A stretch of DNA of 64,000 nt from Gordonia terrae (GTDB taxonomy: Bacteria > Actinomycetota > Actinomycetes > Mycobacteriales > Mycobacteriaceae). Below, piece by piece: positions 1 to 8,636 of the stretch. A program made the position numbers and the translations under genes. Numbering within the stretch: the stretch's first letter is position 1; each line of letters starts with the position of its first letter. The notes below the pieces were generated by a model. The model was not told the DNA's origin, did no database searches, and worked only from the letters and a program-made list of their open reading frames with translations. The DNA lies in NCBI RefSeq assembly GCF_001698225.1, contig NZ_CP016594.1:1054001-1118000 (forward strand), written 5' to 3'.

Positions 1-260
1 ACGTCGGTGTCCACAGAGTGGTCGACGATCACCGGAATGCCCCGTCCGCCACGGGCGGTTACTTCCTCTGCCGTGCTCGAGACGGTACCGGGCAAGGCTG
101 ATTGACCTTCGGTGGCGGTGCGTCCGGTGACGTACACCGTGTACCCGGCGTCACCGAGGGCCAGGGCGATCCCCTTACCCGCGCCTCGACTGGCGCCCGT
201 CACGACCGCTACTCGGTCATCAGGGGTCTTCGGTGAGGGCGCTTGCGGAGAGGCGGACAT
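1..260 (-). CDS. SDR family oxidoreductase, N-terminal part only
   Basis: The first 86 residues of a short-chain dehydrogenase/reductase are visible; the rest lies beyond the left edge of the window. After a short polar N-terminus comes the Rossmann glycine motif TGASRGAGKGIA near residues 21-32, then a TGRT stretch near residue 46 where NADP-preferring members carry an arginine. The start at 260 was chosen because it places the glycine motif at the usual distance from the N-terminus. The gene is divergent from the SMP-30-like gene at 504. The substrate cannot be told from this fragment. Confidence 0.8.
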   Translation of the reverse strand, partial: MSASPQAPSPKTPDDRVAVVTGASRGAGKGIALALGDAGYTVYVTGRTATEGQSALPGTVSSTAEEVTARGGRGIPVIVDHSVDTD

Positions 261-503
261 AACGGCCGACGCTAGGCCGATGGCAACCCGACGGACACCT
301 CCGCCTCCCGCTGAGTGGACGGCGCACGGCGCGCCGTCGGCGTCCCGTCTGTCGGGACGACCGGGACGCCGAGTCCAAACTCGTTGCTAGCTTGGCGAAG
401 TACCGCGGTGACCCGTCCCTGCCGCCCGGCCGGTGACCGGTGTTGCCGACCCAGGCGCCCGGTACGGCACCCGATCACTCGACCCACCGGCAGGGGCCAG
501 ACA

Positions 504-1436
504 ATGAACGAGCGACCCGCCACCATCGCTGATGCGCGCAGACACCACGCGAGTGAGCTCGCCCGCGGGTTCTCGTGGCCGGAGTGCCCACGATGGCACG
601 ACGACCGGTTCTGGTTCACCGACATGTACACCTCGACGCTGAAAACCGTTGGCGACGACGGAATCGTGGAGATCGTGGTGGATGCCACCGGACGACGCCG
701 GGATTCGTCGGTCCCGATCGTCCTGGGTGGTTTCGGTTGGCTACCAACCGGTCAGCTGGTCGTCACCTCGATGCACGAGAAGCTGATCCTGATCCAGGCC
801 GACCCGGATGCGGACGTGCTGTCGGTGTATGCGGATCTGTCCGACCTGGCGGTGGGGCCGATCAATGACATGGTGGTCGCGACCGACGGAAGTCTGTACA
901 TAACGCAGCTCGGTTTCGACCTGTTCAACGGCGACGCACCTGTGTCGTCTCCGATTCTGATGGTCGATACCGACGGCACGGCATCATCGGCAGATGCGGT
1001 TGGTCCTCTCATGGGAGCCAATGGGATCGGGCTGTCCGCCGACGAACGTCACCTGTACGTGGCCGAGACCTTCGCCGATCGTCTTCTCGTGATGGAACGC
1101 GCCGCCGACGGATCGCTCTCGGACCACCGGGTTTTCGCCGAATGTCCCGGATCACCAGACGGTTTGGGGCTCGACGCCGACGGCGGCGTGTGGGCTGCCC
1201 TGCCGGGGCTCGGACGTGTCGTGCGTTTCGTGGACGGCGGTGGGGCCACAGACGTGGTCGAGGTTCCCCTGGACGAGGGCAGGACCGTCGCCTGCCTGCT
1301 GGGAGGCCACGATCGCAGAACGCTTTACGTCACCGTCGGCGTCGAGGTGTACGACTTCGAGAAGTCCGCGCGCGAAGCGCAGGCAAGTATCTGGACGGCC
1401 AGAGTCGATGTCGGTGGCGGGCACACCCGTCCCTGA
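504..1436 (+). CDS. SMP-30/gluconolactonase-like protein
   Basis: A 310-residue protein of the SMP-30/gluconolactonase/LRE family, a six-bladed beta-propeller that usually hydrolyses lactones with a bound divalent metal. Family landmarks are the N-terminal FSWPECPRWHDDRFWFTDM, corresponding to the metal-ligand Glu strand, a central GPINDMVV with the conserved Asn-Asp, and GSPDGLGLDADGGVW with the catalytic-type Asp. The reading frame is open upstream to 315, but ATG 504 with AGGGG before it gives the normal family length. The SDR gene follows 56 bp downstream. Beside a Baeyer-Villiger monooxygenase cluster, a lactone-opening role is attractive, but this is inference. Confidence 0.8.
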   Translation: MNERPATIADARRHHASELARGFSWPECPRWHDDRFWFTDMYTSTLKTVGDDGIVEIVVDATGRRRDSSVPIVLGGFGWLPTGQLVVTSMHEKLILIQADPDADVLSVYADLSDLAVGPINDMVVATDGSLYITQLGFDLFNGDAPVSSPILMVDTDGTASSADAVGPLMGANGIGLSADERHLYVAETFADRLLVMERAADGSLSDHRVFAECPGSPDGLGLDADGGVWAALPGLGRVVRFVDGGGATDVVEVPLDEGRTVACLLGGHDRRTLYVTVGVEVYDFEKSAREAQASIWTARVDVGGGHTRP

Positions 1437-1492
1437 TCACGCCGTCCTGACGGCGCCCTGCAATGAACACGACAGAGACATGAGGAGACCCC

Positions 1493-2386
1493 ATGCAAGA
1501 ACTGCGTTACGACGATCGTTGTGTCATCATCACCGGCGCGGGTAGGGGAATCGGTCGTGAGTACGCGCTCTTGCTCGCCGCACGTGGGGCCTCGGTCGTG
1601 GTCGGCGACCTCGGCGCTCGCACAGACGGGTCCGGCCTCGACGGAGACGATCCGGCGGCGACCGTGGCCGCCGAGATCACCGCCGCCGGCGGCCGAGCGG
1701 TCGCCTGCCGTGCGGATGTATCCCACGAGCAGGGTGCGAAGGCACTGGTCGAAGCCGCCATGGACTCGTTCGGGCGGATCGATGGAGTGATCAACAACGC
1801 CGGGATCGTCCGGACTGCGGACTTCCGGGATGTCCCCGACGAAGAACACCAGCGACATCTGGACGTGCACTACTTCGGTTCGTTGCGCCTGTGCCGCGCA
1901 GCCTGGCCCCATCTGATCGCCTCGGGGACGGGCCGCGTCGTGAACACCGTCTCCGGCGCGATGCTGGGTAATCCCATGATGACCCACTACGGCAGTTCGA
2001 AGGCTGCCGTGTTCGGTTTGACGCGGAGCCTGGCCGTCGAGGGAAAGTCCGCGGGCATCGCGGTCAACGCCATTGCGCCGGGAGCCGGGACGCGGATGGC
2101 CGAGGCGGCTACCGACAGCCTGTCGCCGGAGGTCGTCGCGCACATCCGGAACAACCTGCGAGCGGAGTTCGTCGCGCCGATGGGAGCGTATCTGGTCCAC
2201 CCATCAGCAACGGTCACCGGTGAGGTCTTCACTGTGGCCGGAGGAGCGGTGCGTCGCCTCGCGTTGCTGGACACGGTGGGCATCAACGATCCGAATCTGA
2301 ATGTGGAGACGATCGCGACACAATTCGACGACGTCATGGCGATCACGTCCGATGCCGTTCCGCATGTCCTCCATCTGGACGCCTGA
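1493..2386 (+). CDS. SDR family oxidoreductase (3-hydroxyacyl-CoA dehydrogenase-like)
   Basis: A 297-residue short-chain dehydrogenase. It shows TGAGRGIGREYA (residues 15-26), the NNAG motif at about residue 100, the catalytic Ser in NTVSGA and the YGSSK active-site Tyr/Lys near residue 165. The inserted stretch after GDLGARTDGSG resembles the dehydrogenase domain of peroxisomal multifunctional enzyme type 2 (17-beta-HSD type 4), so an acyl-CoA or steroid alcohol is a plausible substrate. GAGGAG lies just upstream of the ATG. It is probably co-transcribed with the SMP-30-like gene and converges on the OYE gene. Confidence 0.85.
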   Translation: MQELRYDDRCVIITGAGRGIGREYALLLAARGASVVVGDLGARTDGSGLDGDDPAATVAAEITAAGGRAVACRADVSHEQGAKALVEAAMDSFGRIDGVINNAGIVRTADFRDVPDEEHQRHLDVHYFGSLRLCRAAWPHLIASGTGRVVNTVSGAMLGNPMMTHYGSSKAAVFGLTRSLAVEGKSAGIAVNAIAPGAGTRMAEAATDSLSPEVVAHIRNNLRAEFVAPMGAYLVHPSATVTGEVFTVAGGAVRRLALLDTVGINDPNLNVETIATQFDDVMAITSDAVPHVLHLDA

Positions 2387-2401
2387 AGGTGCTGTGCACC
2401 T
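2387..2401. terminator. Small hairpin between convergent SDR and OYE genes
   Basis: AGGTGC and GCACCT form a perfect 6-bp stem with a 3-nt loop directly after the SDR stop codon. It is short and lacks a T-run, so a terminator role is only suggested by the convergent arrangement. Confidence 0.25.
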
Positions 2402-2514
2402 GAGCAACTCATGATCGCACGCCGAGGGTAGAGGGGGAGCATCGAAACCCGTCCCGGCTCGTCGAGTTGCCGCGCTGGTCGTGGCAATCGGTCGAACCGG
2501 GGACGGGGCCGCAT

Positions 2515-3717
2515 CTATCCGGTTGCGGACGGAACGTCCGCCGGGTGAGGACTCCGCAGGACACACCGGGTGCTCGTGAAGATCGACACCATGCACTTGT
2601 TGTTGTGGTTGCACAAGGATGTCGTCTCGGGGTCGGCCGCGATCCGGTTGATCAGGTCCGGTTCCCGCAGAAGTGCACGACCCATCGCCACGAAGTCGAA
2701 TCCGGACTTCATCGCATCGTCCATGGTCGCGCGATTGGTGACCCCGCCCAGCAGGATCATCGGCATCGAGACCGCTGATCGGATCTGCTTCGCATCCTGC
2801 ATCAGATAGCCGTCGACGTAGGGGTATTCATGAAGAACATGCTTGCCGACGAGCTTGATGCCGGCCCGAATCGGTTGCGGCATGGCCGCCGCGAAATCGT
2901 GGATCGGCGCATCGCCCTTGAAGAGGTACATCGGGTTGAGCAGCGAGCTCCCGGCGGTCATCTCGAGCGCATCCGCTGAGCCGGCGGACTCGATCCACTG
3001 GGCCACCTGCATCGCCTCGTCGATCCAGAAGCCGCCGGGCACACCATCATCCATGTTCAGCTTCACCACGATTCCGAGCCGATCCTGCGCTGCCTCCCGG
3101 ACTGCGTCGAGGATGCGTAGGCCGAGTCGGGCTCGGTTGGCCAGGGAGCCCCCGTACTCGTCGGTCCGACGGTTGAGGTTGGGGCTCAGGAACGAGCTGG
3201 CCAGGTAATTGTGACCGAGATGGACCTCGACCGCGTCGAAACCGGTCTCGATTGCCATCGTCGCGGCTTCCCCATGTGCCCGGATCACCCGCTCGAGGTC
3301 CTCGGTGGATGCGGCACCCACGGTTCGCAGGAACTGCATGTTGAAATAGCGGCTGGGTGCGAGGGGTTTGGTCTGGGTTTCTTTTCCGTTGTTCACCGGT
3401 CCGGAGTGGCCGATCTGAGCGGAAATGGCTGCGCCCACGGCGTGGACGGCGTCGGTCAGCCGTTGCAAACCCGGACGTGCCTCGGGGCGCCACAGGATCT
3501 GATGCTGGTCGATCCGGCCGTCCGGGCTGACGGCGCAGTATGCGACGGTGGTCATCCCGACACCGCCTCGCGCATGCTCAACGTGGAAATCGATGAGTGG
3601 GTCGGTCACCAGACCGTTTCGGGCCATGTTCTCGTATGTCGCGGCCTTGAGCGTTCGATTGCGCAGCTGAACCGGTCCGAGTCGCGCCGGGGACAGTACG
3701 TCGGGGTGTGCACTCAT
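2515..3717 (-). CDS. Old Yellow Enzyme family NADH:flavin oxidoreductase
   Basis: A 400-residue FMN-dependent ene-reductase-like TIM barrel. It begins with LSPARLGPVQLRNRT, contains the active-site-type motif EVHLGHNYLASSFLSP, then the strand-8 phosphate-binding region GFDFVAMGRALLREPDL. It ends with CNHNNKCM...RCVL, a cysteine cluster like that of 2,4-dienoyl-CoA-reductase-type OYEs, but it stops there and lacks their C-terminal flavodoxin-like domains. ATG 3717 has AAGGA upstream; a longer TTG start at 3768 is possible but would overlap the neighbouring gene. It is the last gene of the minus-strand set with the isomerase, BVMO and luciferase-like genes, so it may reduce or isomerise a conjugated ketone. 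Confidence 0.88.
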   Translation of the reverse strand: MSAHPDVLSPARLGPVQLRNRTLKAATYENMARNGLVTDPLIDFHVEHARGGVGMTTVAYCAVSPDGRIDQHQILWRPEARPGLQRLTDAVHAVGAAISAQIGHSGPVNNGKETQTKPLAPSRYFNMQFLRTVGAASTEDLERVIRAHGEAATMAIETGFDAVEVHLGHNYLASSFLSPNLNRRTDEYGGSLANRARLGLRILDAVREAAQDRLGIVVKLNMDDGVPGGFWIDEAMQVAQWIESAGSADALEMTAGSSLLNPMYLFKGDAPIHDFAAAMPQPIRAGIKLVGKHVLHEYPYVDGYLMQDAKQIRSAVSMPMILLGGVTNRATMDDAMKSGFDFVAMGRALLREPDLINRIAADPETTSLCNHNNKCMVSIFTSTRCVLRSPHPADVPSATG

Positions 3718-3764
3718 GGAGTTGTCCTTACCTAGAAGATCGAGCGCGGGCTGTGCGCTCGATG

Positions 3765-4619
3765 TCAAGAGGCCAGGTCGTAAAGGCCTGCCAGTTTCTC
3801 GAGTTGGTCACAGTAGTGCGAAGCCGACGAGGCCGTGAACCCAGCGCTGATCGTGGTGGCTCCGGCCTGCACGAGACGATCGATGGCACGGCGCGTGCCG
3901 TCTTCGTCGTCGGCCGGGTCGAGCCGCCCGGCCGACAGCACGACGTCGAAACCAGGCGGTAGCTCGTGCTGGTCGAGCAGGGTCTCCAGTTCCTCCGGCG
4001 ACAAGCCGAAAGGCACCCAGCCATCGCCCAATTCGATTGCTCGCCGAAGAGATCGAGCGGTCCGACCACCGATCCAGAACGGTACGTGGGACTGCACCGC
4101 GTGGGGTTCCACGACAAGGTCGGAGAACTCATAGAACTCTCCTCGGTACCGCGGCACGTTCGTCGACATCGCTGCGCGCAACGCAGCCAGGGCGTCATCG
4201 GCGCGCGCGCCGCGATCGGCGAATGGGACGGAGAGTAGCTCGAACTCGTCTCGCAGAGACCCGACACCAAGGCCCAGAATGAGGCGGCCGGCGCTGATGG
4301 AGTCGAGAGTGCCGTAGCGCTTGGCGATCTCGAGCGGATGGTGGTAACCGAGGACCAGGACCAGGGTCGCGAGTTTGATCCGTTCGGTGCGACCGGCCAG
4401 GAAGCCGAGCGTCGCCAACGGATCCCAGTATGTCCCGCCGCGGTGCCGTGCGATAGTGACCGGAACCGCGACGTGTTCGCTACAGGTGAGGTGGTTGAAG
4501 CCGAGCGAGTCCGCCGTCGTGGCGATGCGGGCGAGATCGGCGACGTCGGCGGACTCTTCCCAATCCCCGTGCGCTCCGGGGAAGCGGGTGACGATGGGCG
4601 AGGTGATGCCGATCCGCAC
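3765..4619 (-). CDS. Luciferase-like (LLM class) oxidoreductase, probably F420-dependent
   Basis: A 284-residue member of the bacterial luciferase superfamily with the typical barrel features: an N-terminal MRIGITSPIV strand, CSEHVAVPV near residue 48, TERIKLATLVLVLGYHHPLEIAKR in the middle and AGRLILGLGVGSLRDEF. Proteins of this layout in mycolate actinomycetes usually use coenzyme F420 rather than FMN; that is family knowledge, not proof. The gene sits 18 bp after the BVMO gene and 47 bp before the OYE gene, so it probably shares their transcript and acts on the same kind of carbonyl substrate. Confidence 0.82.
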   Translation of the reverse strand: MRIGITSPIVTRFPGAHGDWEESADVADLARIATTADSLGFNHLTCSEHVAVPVTIARHRGGTYWDPLATLGFLAGRTERIKLATLVLVLGYHHPLEIAKRYGTLDSISAGRLILGLGVGSLRDEFELLSVPFADRGARADDALAALRAAMSTNVPRYRGEFYEFSDLVVEPHAVQSHVPFWIGGRTARSLRRAIELGDGWVPFGLSPEELETLLDQHELPPGFDVVLSAGRLDPADDEDGTRRAIDRLVQAGATTISAGFTASSASHYCDQLEKLAGLYDLAS

Positions 4620-4637
4620 GGTGCGCAGTTCTTCCTG

Positions 4638-6656
4638 TTACCGGGGACCGACGGAGCCGGAGCGGCTTTCACGTTCGGTGAAGATCAACTTGTCTGGATC
4701 CGGTTGCCGGAGCATCGTCCAGTAGTCGACCAGACGCCACGGGCACGGAACGATCGGCCGTCCTTCGTCGTTGCGGTAGTAGCCCGTCGTGCCCTTACCT
4801 GGGTGGGCCCAGACCGTCTTGTCCAGAGCCTCGTCCACGCGTCTGTTGTACTCGACGAGCGCTTCTCGCCTGACATCGACCGAGGACTTGTCGTTCTCCA
4901 CCAGGTACTGCAGGCATTCGATGATGTAGTGGACGTGTTCCTCGCTCGTGATGCTGTGTCCGGCACCGTGATTGGGGGCCGCATTGGGTCCCGCGGTCAC
5001 GAACAGGTTTGGAAAGCCGTCCACCTGGATCCCGAGGTACGCGCGCGGGTCGTTGCCGCCGTCCCAGCGATCTGACAGCTTCTCACCGTTGCGCCCGGTG
5101 ATGTCGATGAACGACGCGTACTCGACCTTGAAACCGGTTGCGAGCACGATGACGTCGGTCTCGATGCGTTCGCCGTTGCTGAGGATGATCCCGTGGGTGT
5201 CGACCCGAGCCGGAGAGGCACGGTGCAGAGAAACGTTGTCGCGTTTGAGTGCTGCGAAGAAACCCGGGTCCTTGACTATGCGCTTGGCGTACGGGCGGAC
5301 GGTGGGAGTCAGCTTCTCCTTGAGATCGGGGCGGTCTGGGAACATGTCATCGAGATAGCGCAGAGACGTCTGGAGCACCCGGTCGTTCAGAGCCGACACC
5401 GAGAGGTGGGTAGCGGCCCATTCGGGGTCGATCCGCGGCATCATGTAGAGGTTGTCGGAGGCGAGCCAATAGGCTCTGAGCCGGAACCAGTTCTGGAAGT
5501 ACGGAAGGTGTTTCATCGCCCACCGCTCTCCGTCGGGGACGTCGTTGACGACTGTCTTCTCGGGAACGATCCAGTGAGGGGTGCGCACCACCGCGTCGAG
5601 TGCGGCCACGTCGTCCACGATGTTGGCGACGACTTGAACGGCCGTGCATCCGGTGCCGATGACCGTGACCCGCTTACCCGTCAGATCCAACTCAGGATCC
5701 CATTCGGCGGTGTGGATCACGGTGCCCTCGAAGTCATCCAGGCCAGGGATGTCGGGGATGTTCACGGAGTTGAGCACGCCGAGCGCGGTGATCACGGCCG
5801 CGGCGTTCGTTCGCCGCACGGCACCGTCCGGCCCGCGCGACACGACTTCCCACCGCTGCCGCGATTCGTCCCACGTCGCCGACAGCACCGAGGTCGACAG
5901 GTGGATGTTCCGGTAGAGGTCGTGCTTCTCGGCGACCGAATGCATGTAGTCCAGGTATTCAGGACCGGTCGGATAGTAGCGAGACCAATTGGGATTCAAC
6001 TCGAACGAGTACGAATAGTAGTGACTCGGCGTGTCGACCGCGGCGCCGGGATACACGTTGCGAGACCAGGTACCGCCGATGTCGTCGCGAGCCTCGAACA
6101 CGGTGTAGGAGAAGCCGGCGTCGCCCAGTTTGATGGCTGCGTTGAGGCCGATCATTCCCGCGCCGATCACGATGACATCGAGGTCGGCGGGCGGGGCCTT
6201 GGTGACCGGGACTCGGCGGCGGCTGTGCTCGAAACCGGCCTGCTCGAGCAGCAATGGCACGAACTCGTCGGCGACGGAGTCGGTCGTGCACACAGACGCC
6301 ATACGACGGAAGAGGTCGGGGTCCGGGACGCCAAGTTGTGGAGCGAGGTCGGTGGTGAGTACCGCCGCTGCCCGGTCGCGGATCGCCTCTGCGACCTCAG
6401 CCGGGAACTCACCCGGGAGTGTCGTCGAGGTACCGCTCGTCACCCCGTAGTGAGTCGCACCGGCGCCGTCGCTTGCCGTCCCTCGCGCGGCTGCCAGTCT
6501 GGCCTCGAACTCGTCGAGCAACGACAGATCGCCGGTGACATGGATCATCGCCATGAGAAGGGAACCCGGTTCGGCGACGCTGATCGCGGAGTGCAGTGCC
6601 TCGACGGTCACCTCGTCGTCAACGGCGCCTGCCGGGGCGGGGGACAGCGTGCTCAT
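4638..6656 (-). CDS. Flavin-binding Baeyer-Villiger monooxygenase with N-terminal extension
   Basis: A 672-residue FAD/NADPH-dependent monooxygenase that would insert oxygen next to a ketone to give an ester or lactone. The first 150 or so residues are an extra domain as in 4-hydroxyacetophenone monooxygenase. Then follow the FAD motif GAGMIGLNAAIKLG, GGTWSRNVYPGAAVDTPSHYY, and a divergent form of the BVMO fingerprint (FEGTVIHTAEWDP in place of FxGxxxHxxxWP). The NADPH Rossmann motif TVIGTGCTAVQV and the C-terminal ATGFKVEY follow. ATG 6656 is chosen because AAGGGAG lies a few bases upstream; the frame continues to 6692. It lies between the isomerase and luciferase-like genes. Confidence 0.88.
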   Translation of the reverse strand: MSTLSPAPAGAVDDEVTVEALHSAISVAEPGSLLMAMIHVTGDLSLLDEFEARLAAARGTASDGAGATHYGVTSGTSTTLPGEFPAEVAEAIRDRAAAVLTTDLAPQLGVPDPDLFRRMASVCTTDSVADEFVPLLLEQAGFEHSRRRVPVTKAPPADLDVIVIGAGMIGLNAAIKLGDAGFSYTVFEARDDIGGTWSRNVYPGAAVDTPSHYYSYSFELNPNWSRYYPTGPEYLDYMHSVAEKHDLYRNIHLSTSVLSATWDESRQRWEVVSRGPDGAVRRTNAAAVITALGVLNSVNIPDIPGLDDFEGTVIHTAEWDPELDLTGKRVTVIGTGCTAVQVVANIVDDVAALDAVVRTPHWIVPEKTVVNDVPDGERWAMKHLPYFQNWFRLRAYWLASDNLYMMPRIDPEWAATHLSVSALNDRVLQTSLRYLDDMFPDRPDLKEKLTPTVRPYAKRIVKDPGFFAALKRDNVSLHRASPARVDTHGIILSNGERIETDVIVLATGFKVEYASFIDITGRNGEKLSDRWDGGNDPRAYLGIQVDGFPNLFVTAGPNAAPNHGAGHSITSEEHVHYIIECLQYLVENDKSSVDVRREALVEYNRRVDEALDKTVWAHPGKGTTGYYRNDEGRPIVPCPWRLVDYWTMLRQPDPDKLIFTERESRSGSVGPR

Positions 6657-6787
6657 CGGGCTCCCTTCGATGTGAGTGGTTCGGGTGAGCACCGATCACA
6701 TGTCTGATGCTCGATCTCTCATCCCATCCGACTACGGGCGACGGCGGAAGGCGGGTGCCCGCTCAGTGGACGCCTGCGGCTCAGAGG

Positions 6788-7201
6788 TCATCCGATGCGC
6801 ATGTCTTCGGGAGACCAGTAGGCCTCGACCGAGACGATCAGGCCGTCCGCGGTGAACGTCATCACGTCGATCGGTTCGATCACGACGACACCGTCGGGGG
6901 TGTGTGTGCGTACGACGAAATGGAATGCCGCGGAACTGCCGCTGTGCCGGAAGGTCAGCAGCTCGGTCTCGCGCTTGGCCTGAGTCAGTGGCGCGAAGAA
7001 CGCGGCGATGGCGTCTTTGCCGCGCTGCGGCGCCGACCCCACCGGATCCTCGACCGTCGCGTTCTCGACGTACAGGTCGGAGATCTGTTCCGGCGTGGTC
7101 GCATTCGCGATGGCGTCGAGGTACCGATTGACTGCGGCCAGAGCTGTCTCGCGGGTGACTGTCCTGTCGTCCGTCGGGGATGTATGTGTCGTCTCGGTCA
7201 T
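6788..7201 (-). CDS. Ketosteroid isomerase-like protein (SnoaL/KSI fold)
   Basis: A 137-residue alpha+beta barrel protein very like bacterial delta-5-3-ketosteroid isomerase. The catalytic triad has counterparts: Tyr27 in VNRYLDAI, Asp52 in ATVEDPVG and Asp112 in PIDVMTF. The AYWS motif near the C-terminus is also present. The predicted reaction moves a C5=C6 double bond to C4=C5 of a 3-ketosteroid. The start at 7201 gives the usual family length; the open frame runs 53 codons further upstream. No strong ribosome site precedes it, but a TATACG sequence lies about 10 bp upstream, so the message may be nearly leaderless. It heads the minus-strand set leading into the BVMO gene. Confidence 0.85.
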   Translation of the reverse strand: MTETTHTSPTDDRTVTRETALAAVNRYLDAIANATTPEQISDLYVENATVEDPVGSAPQRGKDAIAAFFAPLTQAKRETELLTFRHSGSSAAFHFVVRTHTPDGVVVIEPIDVMTFTADGLIVSVEAYWSPEDMRIG

Positions 7202-7319
7202 GCCGCGCACCGTATACGCCGAACCGGAGATCCTCGAGCCGTTCTCCTGCTGGGTGGACACTGCGCCGCGCGGCGAAGGGGCGACCTGTCGTTCCTCCCG
7301 ATGAATGGAAGCGACCCAT

Positions 7320-7346
7320 GGTTCGCTCGAACCGAACAAATATCTT
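7320..7346 (+). promoter_or_regulatory. Palindromic operator candidate and -10 box before the kshB-like gene
   Basis: GGTTCG-CT-CGAACC (7320-7333) is a perfect inverted repeat. Eight bases downstream is TATCTT (7341-7346), a -10-like hexamer that ends seven bases before ATG 7353. This would give a leaderless message with the palindrome lying in the promoter spacer, where a repressor could block polymerase. The ketosteroid-isomerase gene runs the other way from the same region. The cognate regulator is unknown. Confidence 0.4.
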
Positions 7347-7352
7347 GTGGCG

Positions 7353-8465
7353 ATGGCCACAACGACCTATCGGCCTCCGGAGATCGAGGGCGGGATGTAT
7401 TCACAAGGACCGGACGTGCAGTCCGGCGCGTGCAGGGTGCGCGTCGTCGGCGTCGTGGAGGAAACTCATGATGCGCGGTCCATCTTGGTCGAACCGCATC
7501 CCGATCACTCGTCGGCGTTCGACTACAGCCCTGGGCAGTTCCTGACGATCCGCGTTCCGGACGTCGGGTCGGGCACGGCGAGGTGCTACTCGCTGTCGAG
7601 TTCGCCGCACGTCGACCCGACAATGAAGATCACCGTGAAGAGAGTCGACGGTGGCCATGGCTCGAACTGGTTGTGCGACAACGTGGACGAGGGTGATGAA
7701 CTCGAGGTTCTTCCGCCGTCGGGCAGCTTCAAAGCGCGCACGCTCGACGAATCGGTGGTCCTGGTGGCCGGCGGTAGCGGGATCACCCCGGTCATGGCCA
7801 TCGCCAAGTCCATTCTCTTCGCCGGCTCCGGCCATGTTCTGCTGATCTACGCGAATCGGGACGAGAAGTCGGTCATCTTCGGGCAGGAGTTGCGCGAGCT
7901 GACCGGCCGGTTCGCCGATCGCCTCACCGTGATCCACGCGCTGCAGTCGGTCCAAGGCTTTCTGACCGTCGAGGCGTTGTCCGCATTGATACGGCCGCTC
8001 GCCGACCGGGCCGTCTACACGTGCGGACCTGCACCCCTGATGAAAGTGGTGAAAGAGGCCTGCGCCACGGCCGGTGTGGAATCGTCGCGCGTCATGTCCG
8101 AGCGGTTCGTGTCGCTGACCTCGGACCCATTCGGTGGGGTTCGGGAGTCCGTGCCGGATCACGCCGAAGATGACGGGTCCGAGACCGCCGCGGACGTCGG
8201 CGCGATCGAGGTGACACTCGATGGGGAAACGCTGTCCGTACCTTGGTCGGGATCCAAGCGACTGCTGGACGCACTCCTCGATGCCGGCGTCGATGCCCCG
8301 TTCTCCTGCCGGGAAGGGGCCTGTAGTGCCTGCGTGTGCACACTGACTTCCGGCGAGGTGCGGATGACTCGCAACGAGGTGCTCGAAGACGAGGACGTCG
8401 CCGACGGATACATCCTCACCTGTCAGGCGGAGATGGTCTCCCCGGAGATCTCCATCGAGTACTGA
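7353..8465 (+). CDS. kshB: KshB-like ferredoxin-NAD(P) reductase with C-terminal 2Fe-2S domain
   Basis: A 370-residue class IA oxygenase reductase, matching the 3-ketosteroid 9-alpha-hydroxylase reductase KshB in length and order of domains. The FAD-binding motif RCYSLSSSP is at residues 77-85, the nucleotide-binding GGSGITPVM starts near residue 140, and the C-terminal plant-type 2Fe-2S domain has Cys319, Cys324, Cys327 and Cys357. Its role would be to pass electrons from NADH to a Rieske oxygenase; the only one in the window is KshA at 52466-53704. ATG 7353 fits a leaderless promoter; ATG 7395 is an alternative start. A sister reductase for another oxygenase cannot be excluded. Confidence 0.8.
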   Translation: MATTTYRPPEIEGGMYSQGPDVQSGACRVRVVGVVEETHDARSILVEPHPDHSSAFDYSPGQFLTIRVPDVGSGTARCYSLSSSPHVDPTMKITVKRVDGGHGSNWLCDNVDEGDELEVLPPSGSFKARTLDESVVLVAGGSGITPVMAIAKSILFAGSGHVLLIYANRDEKSVIFGQELRELTGRFADRLTVIHALQSVQGFLTVEALSALIRPLADRAVYTCGPAPLMKVVKEACATAGVESSRVMSERFVSLTSDPFGGVRESVPDHAEDDGSETAADVGAIEVTLDGETLSVPWSGSKRLLDALLDAGVDAPFSCREGACSACVCTLTSGEVRMTRNEVLEDEDVADGYILTCQAEMVSPEISIEY

Positions 8466-8490
8466 ACGAGGAACCGGCCCGACTCGGAGG

Positions 8491-8507
8491 CTCCCGGCCA
8501 GCGGGAG
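8491..8507. terminator. Weak hairpin between the kshB-like and flavin reductase genes
   Basis: CTCCCG and CGGGAG form a 6-bp stem with a 5-nt loop, about 25 bp after the kshB-like stop codon. There is no T-run. It suggests that the following genes may have their own promoter in the 170-bp gap. Confidence 0.25.
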
Positions 8508-8636
8508 AGAAGCCGATCGGTGTCGCCTTGCTAGTTACCATCGCACCAGCGGTAGGCAACAGGGAATCCTTCGCGATCCCCGGACCGACCCCGGCTATCG
8601 ATCCCTGCCCGGTGCACTACCTCAGAAGGTGAAACG

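Noticed and set aside
5193..6707. A 504-residue open frame on the plus strand opposite the BVMO gene.
   Set aside because: It mirrors the codons of a clear BVMO, has no family motifs and is rich in Arg, Val, Gly and Asp as expected for antisense frames in high-GC DNA.
4638..7201. The KSI-like gene as an ordinary SnoaL-like protein of unknown function.
   Set aside because: Tyr27, Asp52 and Asp112 and the AYWS motif match true ketosteroid isomerases, so the more specific call was kept.
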